DNA from: QALR01 sp964466625
GTDB taxonomy: Bacteria; Bacillota; Clostridia; Oscillospirales; CAG-272
DNA: 21,068 bases
Reading direction: 5' to 3'
Assembly (NCBI GenBank): GCA_964466625.1
Contig: CAYXQF010000034.1
Location: 1 to 21,068 of the forward strand
Shown: piece by piece, positions 15,820-21,068 of the stretch
Numbering within the stretch: position 1 is the stretch's first letter
Layout: every line of letters starts with the position of its first letter
Position numbers and translations under genes: made by a program
The notes under the pieces: generated by a model
Databases searched by the model: none
Told to the model about the DNA's origin: nothing
The model's input: only the letters and a program-made list of their open reading frames with translations

Positions 15820-17858
15820 CGCTGAATCCCGATCTTTTCAAAAGGGATCGGCGCAAAATCCAGAACAAGCGTGGGAAGCACTTCCTCACATAAGCGCGCA
15901 AGATCGTTTTCGGGACAAACGTCTAAAAATACGTTATTTTCAACCCGATTTCCAAACCGCGCGTCTTCCCATGCAAAATTGATGTGCATCGGCTTATGAT
16001 TGATGATCACGTTTCCCGAAATATCCGCGTAATGAGGAAAGCGTTGTTCCGTTTCGGGATCCCAACTCAAATATTTTTCGATCTGCGGATATGCTTTTTT
16101 CCAGATCTCACTCTGCCACGCAACCGCCTGCAACCGCTTCATGTGGAGTCCTTCGGGGAGCAGATCGTCCCAATAATGATAGCGGCTGAAATTCACGGAC
16201 TCCTTGGATTTTGGACAAGCGTCCAAAATCACGTTGCCCGTAAACGTCATGTTGTGTCCGCCGTGCAAAAGAAGTGCTGACTGACAACGCACGAAAATAT
16301 TTTGTGTGATCGTGCATTTTCCGAGATTGTCATCGCAATACACGGCAAATACGCCAACCTCGCGCGATGCGTCACTTTTAAGATCATGAAAATAATTCCT
16401 GCGAACCACGTTTCCCTGCGTTGTGTAATCTCTGCCCGAATAAATGGCAGAGGAATCGTCCGCCGTTTTACAAACGTCATGAATCTCATTGTATTCCATC
16501 ACGTGCTCATTGCCTTCAAATGCGATCGCCATGTGGGAAGAATCGTGAATACGGTTATGTCGGCAAACGATGCCGACACCGCAAAGGGCAACCGCAGGCT
16601 GATAGGTACGGTAGATCTCTGCATAATGATGAACATGATTGTTTTCCACCACGATATGCGAGGGCGTAAGTGTGTTGCGGTCGCCGCCGCTTGTGATCAC
16701 ACCGCCGCGCCCCACGTGATGGATCTCACAATCGTGGATCCGTATATGATTTCCGTGAACCACCATCGCATTCCCTGCCACGTTTTTCACCGTGCATCGC
16801 CTCACTGTAAGATGCTCACCCGAAAGTGTCAGCGCGTCCGCGCGCGTTCCCGTAAAAGTGAAGCCGCATAGCGTAAGATGGGAAACGTTTTCCAGCGCCA
16901 TCACACTTTCTGTCAAAAGTGAAAGTGTGATCTTGGCATTTGCAAGATCGACCGCAGGATACAGATATAAGATCCCCGTGTCCCGATCAAGATACCATTC
17001 TCCCGGCGCGTCAAGCTCCTCAAACACATTATAAAAATAGTACGGTGCGTTTGGCTTCATGCCGTAACGGGAAACGAGCTTTGTTTCCATCGCGCCGTTT
17101 TCAGCATCAATACGAACGATGGGTGTCGACATATCCGCCCAATTCCATCGGGGATAACCGTAAAACCAAACGTCGTGAAGCGTCTTCCACGAAGCGGCAC
17201 GTTTTGCCGTCTTGGCATCAAGCTGATAGACGTCCGATGTGGGATTGCGTTTTTTCGCCCATTCGTCGAGCGTATAACGATAAACGATCTTCCCCGTGAT
17301 CGAAGATTCCAAGCCGTCCCCCTCTCGGATCGGCTCTTTTGTATACAAAAAGCCTTCATTCGGATACCGTGCGATCGTTTGACGGATATCATTCACGAAA
17401 AGCTCACACCAAAGCGGCGAGAGCACCACGCCGTCATAATGTTCCCCCGTGTGATGCGAACCCGTGACACACATCTCACCGTAATCCTCGCGGCAAAGTC
17501 CAAGTTTCCTAAGATCAATACGAACCACGCGGTCACGGGCTTCCCCATGAAGACGCGCGCGTTCTTCTTCAGTAAGCGGCTCAAAAAAATCTGCCGGAAG
17601 TGTCATGCCCCCGTTCAGAACCACTTCGCCTTCTGCCTCATAGGTCACGGGGCAAGACACGATTCCACTGTCACGCGCATCAAAAACAAGATGCCGCACC
17701 GCGTATTCTCCTGCCGTAACGCGAACCGTGATAGGTTCCGTCAGTTCTCCTCGGATCTTTTCACGAACGGCATCTCTTGCACGCGAAAGACTCGCAAAGG
17801 GCGCCGTTTTTGTCCCCTCATTGTGATCACAGCCGTTTTTGGAAACATAATAAATCAT
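15807..17858 (-). CDS. right-handed parallel beta-helix protein, probable glycosidase (GH141-like)
   Basis: The 683-residue protein begins YYVSKNGCDHNEGTKTAPFA, the opening seen in many cytoplasmic or secreted beta-helix carbohydrate enzymes. A central segment YNVFEELDAPGEWYLDRDTG (277-294) is common in this group. From about 315 to 640 many short repeats of the form VENNHVHH, YNEIHDV and RRNYFHD show a parallel beta-helix. GH141 (xylanase and fucosidase) and related families have this layout, but I cannot point to proven catalytic residues, so substrate is open. There is no signal peptide. AGGAGG lies six bases before the ATG. It is the first gene of a leftward unit with the GH38 gene 111 bases downstream, and it is divergent from the isomerase operon. 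Confidence 0.75.
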   Translation of the reverse strand: MIYYVSKNGCDHNEGTKTAPFASLSRARDAVREKIRGELTEPITVRVTAGEYAVRHLVFDARDSGIVSCPVTYEAEGEVVLNGGMTLPADFFEPLTEEERARLHGEARDRVVRIDLRKLGLCREDYGEMCVTGSHHTGEHYDGVVLSPLWCELFVNDIRQTIARYPNEGFLYTKEPIREGDGLESSITGKIVYRYTLDEWAKKRNPTSDVYQLDAKTAKRAASWKTLHDVWFYGYPRWNWADMSTPIVRIDAENGAMETKLVSRYGMKPNAPYYFYNVFEELDAPGEWYLDRDTGILYLYPAVDLANAKITLSLLTESVMALENVSHLTLCGFTFTGTRADALTLSGEHLTVRRCTVKNVAGNAMVVHGNHIRIHDCEIHHVGRGGVITSGGDRNTLTPSHIVVENNHVHHYAEIYRTYQPAVALCGVGIVCRHNRIHDSSHMAIAFEGNEHVMEYNEIHDVCKTADDSSAIYSGRDYTTQGNVVRRNYFHDLKSDASREVGVFAVYCDDNLGKCTITQNIFVRCQSALLLHGGHNMTFTGNVILDACPKSKESVNFSRYHYWDDLLPEGLHMKRLQAVAWQSEIWKKAYPQIEKYLSWDPETEQRFPHYADISGNVIINHKPMHINFAWEDARFGNRVENNVFLDVCPENDLARLCEEVLPTLVLDFAPIPFEKIGIQRKAH

Positions 17859-17940
17859 GTCGATCCTCCTATATTTTTCACATGTTCGGTGGAATAGCGT
17901 GCCTTCGCACTCCCCAAAAACAATACTTTATACGAGTATC

Positions 17941-17969
17941 AGTATACCATATCTTTTGTGGATTTGCAA
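17941..17969 (-). promoter_or_regulatory. promoter of the beta-helix gene
   Basis: On the minus strand TTGCAA (17964-17969) and TATACT (17941-17946) are 17 bases apart, with TGG before the -10 box (extended -10). Confidence 0.75.
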
Positions 17970-18000
17970 TTCCCTTTACGGATGAAAAGCGACATAACTG

Positions 18001-18029
18001 TTGCATTTCGGGATTCTTTATAGTATAAT
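18001..18029 (+). promoter_or_regulatory. promoter of the isomerase-propeller-GH5 operon
   Basis: TTGCAT (18001-18006) and TATAAT (18024-18029) are 17 bases apart. It lies back to back with the promoter of the beta-helix gene, with 31 bases between the two -35 boxes. Confidence 0.85.
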
Positions 18030-18062
18030 GAATTTATACCATCCCAAAGGAGTGATGTACGC

Positions 18063-18896
18063 ATGAATCTTTCGATCAATCCAAGACATTTTCTGGAAGC
18101 GGCAGTGTGGGAAGAAAAAAGAACGATTTTGGAAGCCATCGAGCTGGTAGCCACGGCAGGTTTTTCTCATTTTGACCTGGAAGCAGACACAGCGCAGGAA
18201 GCAGAAATGCTTGCAAACTACATGCACGAGCAAAATCTTTCCGTTATCCAAAGCCATATTCCTTTTAATCGTTATAAAAGAGAACCTTCCGATATTTTTC
18301 ATCAAAAGGTCATGGACTCTGCTAAAAATGCCAAGATCATGGAAAGCGGAATCCTTGTCGTTCATGCCGATGAATTTGATTATCAGAATGAAGCTTATAC
18401 CGCGAAAGCGGCGCTGGAATATAATTATCGCTTTTTCTACAATCTTGTCGATTATGCGGCAGCAAACGGCATGCGTGTAGCATTTGAAAATACGTTCCAA
18501 GAGCCTCACAGAACCTCCCAACCTCACTTTTGCGCACTTGCAGACGAGCTTTTAGCACTTGTAGACCGATATCAGACGGACACCGTCGGCATTTGCTGGG
18601 ATACAGGACACGCAAAGGTGCAATACGGTGACCATGATATAAACGCATTGAAGCTTGTCGGTGAAAAAGTCATCTGCACACATATTCATGATAATTATTA
18701 TAATCAGGATCTTCACACATTTCCGTTTTTGGGTAATATCAACTGGAAAATATTCATGGAAACCTTAAGGGAAGTCGGATATGGGGGCGATCTTTCCTTT
18801 GAGTTCGTTTACGATCATCTGCCGAAAGCTTTGGCGCCGGATTATCTGAAATTGCTCTACCGCTCAGGTGAATATCTGCTTCGTGAAACGAAATGA
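18063..18896 (+). CDS. TIM-barrel sugar isomerase/epimerase (AP endonuclease 2 / xylose isomerase-like)
   Basis: Members of this superfamily isomerise or epimerise free sugars or sugar derivatives with a divalent metal. The 277-residue protein has the barrel pattern with likely metal ligands Glu142 in VAFENTFQ, Asp180 and His183 in CWDTGHA, His207/His209 in CTHIHDN, and Glu247 in LSFEFVY. The sequence DNYYNQDLHTFPFLGNINW fits the usual loop that carries a substrate-binding histidine. AAGGAG precedes the ATG by about ten bases. It is the first gene of a rightward operon with a propeller glycosidase-like gene and a GH5 gene, so it may treat the sugar they release. The exact sugar is unknown. 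Confidence 0.87.
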   Translation: MNLSINPRHFLEAAVWEEKRTILEAIELVATAGFSHFDLEADTAQEAEMLANYMHEQNLSVIQSHIPFNRYKREPSDIFHQKVMDSAKNAKIMESGILVVHADEFDYQNEAYTAKAALEYNYRFFYNLVDYAAANGMRVAFENTFQEPHRTSQPHFCALADELLALVDRYQTDTVGICWDTGHAKVQYGDHDINALKLVGEKVICTHIHDNYYNQDLHTFPFLGNINWKIFMETLREVGYGGDLSFEFVYDHLPKALAPDYLKLLYRSGEYLLRETK

Positions 18897-18956
18897 CACA
18901 CTGATACTTTTGAAAAAGCCAACTACTAAGGTTTGGTTTAAATAAGGAGAATTCTT

Positions 18957-20348
18957 ATGAAAAAACAGCTGTTTTTCGATGACTCCCGTTTGTTTGGCAG
19001 GGATCATGTAAAAAGAGTCTATGGGACCCCCGATCTCATCGCAAAATATCAAGACGGTATTTGCAGCACGGATTTTTGCACAGGACAAGTGTTTCGTTTG
19101 GATAATGGAAAATACCGCATGCTCTATTTTGGTCACAGCACAGCCTTTCGAGGAAAAAGACTTTTTTCCGCTATCAGCGAAGACGGTGTGCATTTCAAAC
19201 CGGAGATGCTTGATGCCGTCCAAGAAAGTTCCTATCCGCATGAGGTCATGGCACTGCCGAAAGATGCAGAGGTGGCGTTCATCTACGAAGATAAAACCGA
19301 TCCTCATGAACGCTATAAAATGCTGATGTCAGAACCTGAATGGCGCACGCTTTCCATATATGACACGCTCTATACTTCAGCTGACCTTTTGCACTGGACG
19401 AAAAAAGAAGGGGCTTTTTGGGGAGATGGTACGGAACCTCTTGCAAGCGTATTTTATAATGAAAAGAAAAGGTTGCATACGGTAGTAGAAAGACCTTTTT
19501 GGGGCGTACGTACCGTAGGACAAAAAGAAACCGCAGACTTTCAAAATTTTTCTGAGTTTCGTCATACGCTTGGCGTAGATTCCGAAGAAGAACCGCTTGC
19601 TGAAATCTACGGAATGTTTGCGTTTGGATACGATGGAACGTATATCGGCTTGCCGCATCTGTATCGCGGACTTCACAGCGAATACAGTGCAAAATATAAA
19701 AATGGTATCATTGATACCCAGCTTGCTTATTCCGAAGATGGGGAATATTGGCATAGAAGTCTAAAGGAACCCTTTATCAGCGGAGGAGAACAATATCCCA
19801 TCACTTGGATCGCAGGAATGACACAGGCAGAAAACGGCGATGTTTATCTTTACGGTTCGGCCTCGGAACAAGTTCACGGTCCTGCCTTCCATGAGCCCGG
19901 AACCGGTACGATCCTCATCTACCGTCTGCGTCAAGATGGTTTTATTGCTCTCGAAAGCATAGACGATTCTTCCCCCGCCCGCATCATCACCCGTGAAAAG
20001 GTGTGGCACGGCGGCGAGCTGCAGATCAATCTTACTGCCAAGCACGCTACTGTCGCTGTCTATATTTCCGACGAATCGGAAATGGTATCGGGAAACGTGC
20101 TCGGTATCGCGAAACCGATCCCCGGCTACACACATGAGGATTGTATCCCCTTTTCAGGGGACAGTGTCAGCTTCTCTCCGCGCTACACGAGTGGGAAAAC
20201 CTTAGATTCTTTGAAAGGAAAAACACTCGTCTTTGAAATTCGATTCACCGACGGTAAATTATATTCCCTTTCCGGAGATTATACAGACGTTTTCAATACG
20301 GAAGGTGCAAGATACCGTAAATTCAGTATTTTGCCGTCAAAATCATGA
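18957..20348 (+). CDS. five-bladed propeller glycosidase-like protein with C-terminal beta-sandwich, family unassigned
   Basis: This 463-residue protein has repeated beta-propeller motifs: FRLDNGKYRMLYFG (46-59), SAISEDGVHF (71-80), YTSADLLHWTKK (139-150), FAFGYDGTYIGLPHLYR (221-237) and LAYSEDGEYWHR (256-267). These SxDGxxW-type turns are common in the GH32/GH43/GH130 propeller clans. Residues about 345-440 form a second beta domain; LKGKTLVFEIRFTDGKLYSL (419-438) resembles the C-terminal sandwich of GH32-like enzymes. I cannot assign it to a known GH family or name catalytic acids with confidence. No signal peptide is seen. AAGGAG lies before the ATG. It follows the isomerase by 60 bases without a terminator. 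Confidence 0.7.
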   Translation: MKKQLFFDDSRLFGRDHVKRVYGTPDLIAKYQDGICSTDFCTGQVFRLDNGKYRMLYFGHSTAFRGKRLFSAISEDGVHFKPEMLDAVQESSYPHEVMALPKDAEVAFIYEDKTDPHERYKMLMSEPEWRTLSIYDTLYTSADLLHWTKKEGAFWGDGTEPLASVFYNEKKRLHTVVERPFWGVRTVGQKETADFQNFSEFRHTLGVDSEEEPLAEIYGMFAFGYDGTYIGLPHLYRGLHSEYSAKYKNGIIDTQLAYSEDGEYWHRSLKEPFISGGEQYPITWIAGMTQAENGDVYLYGSASEQVHGPAFHEPGTGTILIYRLRQDGFIALESIDDSSPARIITREKVWHGGELQINLTAKHATVAVYISDESEMVSGNVLGIAKPIPGYTHEDCIPFSGDSVSFSPRYTSGKTLDSLKGKTLVFEIRFTDGKLYSLSGDYTDVFNTEGARYRKFSILPSKS

Positions 20349-20384
20349 CACACAAGAAATACCATTAATCAAGGAGAAGCATAT

Positions 20385-21068
20385 ATGAAAAAGCTCGATC
20401 GTTTTCAGCGCGGCATGGGCATCGGCGGTTGGCTTACCAATTATAAACGCTTTCACGTTTTGCGTGAAGACCGCAGAATGAAGATCACCATCGGTGATAT
20501 GGAGCATTTTGAAAGCTATATTACCGAAGCAGACGTTGCCTATATCGCATCGCTCGGCATGGATCATATCCGCCTCGGCTTTGATCAGATCGTTTTGGAA
20601 GAAACGCCTTATCATTATCGAAAAAGGATTCTGGAGATCTTGCATTGCTTTATCGGTTGGTGTCAAAAATATCATCTTCGCGTTGTTTTCAATATGCATA
20701 AAGCACTCGGCAATTATTGTGATGTCCTTGAAGAAAGGGGATTGATGCAAGATGAAGAGCTTCAAAATCGCTTTATCGCGCTGTGGACAATGCTTGAAGA
20801 TGAGTTTTCTGCCGATGAAGACATTATTTTCGAATTTCTCAACGAAGTTGTCAACGCCACTGCCGATGAATGGAATACACTCGCGAAAAAAACGATCGCC
20901 GCGATTCGTGAAAAAAATAAAAACCGTATTCTTGTTGTAGGTAGCATCGACTGGAACACCCCCCGGGGCTGGACAAGCTCCATGTTTATGATGATGAAAA
21001 CATCATCTACACCTTTCATTGTTATGACCATTCCTTTCCGCTGCGCTACAAGGCACAAAAGGGCACGA
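20385..21068 (+). CDS. GH5-like endoglycanase, cut by window edge and apparently frameshifted
   Basis: From the ATG at 20385 (AAGGAG upstream, 36 bases after the previous stop) the frame is open to the window edge. Up to about residue 193 it fits the GH5 (beta/alpha)8 fold: MGIGGWL near the start, HIRLGFD (61-67), VVFNMHKALG (100-109) and FEFLNE with the presumed acid/base Glu154. Past base 20964 this frame loses all GH5 character. The -1 frame then reads LDKLHVYDD, ENIIYTFHCYDH and on to the edge, the expected next GH5 strand with its His/Tyr pair. The switch point is C6G4 at 20959-20968. So one base is missing by mutation or sequence error, or the ribosome shifts. GH5 includes cellulases and mannanases; which one is not decided. 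It has no signal peptide. Confidence 0.82.
   Translation, partial: MKKLDRFQRGMGIGGWLTNYKRFHVLREDRRMKITIGDMEHFESYITEADVAYIASLGMDHIRLGFDQIVLEETPYHYRKRILEILHCFIGWCQKYHLRVVFNMHKALGNYCDVLEERGLMQDEELQNRFIALWTMLEDEFSADEDIIFEFLNEVVNATADEWNTLAKKTIAAIREKNKNRILVVGSIDWNTPRGWTSSMFMMMKTSSTPFIVMTIPFRCATRHKRAR

Noticed and set aside
12708..15893. A 1061-codon open frame on the plus strand opposite the GH38 gene
   Set aside because: It is an antisense shadow of the alpha-mannosidase, without ribosome binding site or recognisable domain.

Overview
This 21 kb window looks like part of the chromosome of a strictly anaerobic, low-to-mid GC Firmicute, probably an uncultured gut or rumen Clostridia. The reasons are AGGAGG-type ribosome binding sites before most genes, clear sigma-A promoters (TTGACA/TATAAT), U-tailed terminators, a glycyl-radical pyruvate formate-lyase under a ZTP (pfl-motif) riboswitch, a flavin reductase-rubredoxin fusion, and many intracellular glycosidases. 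Genus cannot be told from the sequence alone. I see no rRNA, tRNA, CRISPR array, insertion sequence or phage gene.

Left part (1-6016). A cut-off C_GCAxxG_C_C redox-type gene reads leftward. It is divergent from a stand-alone branching enzyme of the eukaryotic type (GH13_8). After a terminator comes a two-gene unit, a GH130 glycoside phosphorylase followed by a HAD-fold hydrolase. After another terminator comes a pyrimidine salvage pair, tdk-udk, overlapping by 4 bases. A bidirectional terminator closes this block.

Middle part (6018-12552). Read leftward are pflB, pflA and a membrane-anchored or secreted protein. I interpret the last as a bacterial Ig-like domain joined to a barnase-type ribonuclease domain with an EF-hand-like calcium loop inserted between two catalytic positions. 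pflB is preceded by a consensus promoter, a ZTP riboswitch aptamer and an overlapping terminator, which looks like a transcriptional ON switch. Read rightward are a glycerate kinase and the flavin reductase-rubredoxin protein, each with its own promoter. A 14-bp-stem bidirectional terminator ends this block.

Right part (12570-21068) is a carbohydrate locus. Leftward are a beta-helix protein resembling GH141-type enzymes and a GH38 alpha-mannosidase. The GH38 promoter overlaps the end of the beta-helix gene and contains an operator-like palindrome. Divergently, rightward, is a unit of a TIM-barrel sugar isomerase/epimerase, a five-bladed-propeller glycosidase-like protein of unknown family, and a GH5 enzyme cut by the window edge. 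The GH5 gene shows an apparent one-base frameshift at a C6G4 run. None of these enzymes has a visible signal peptide, so the locus probably processes imported oligosaccharides in the cytoplasm; its transporter must lie elsewhere. Together with the GH130 phosphorylase and the alpha-mannosidase, this suggests that mannose-containing plant or host glycans are among the substrates, but that is inference.
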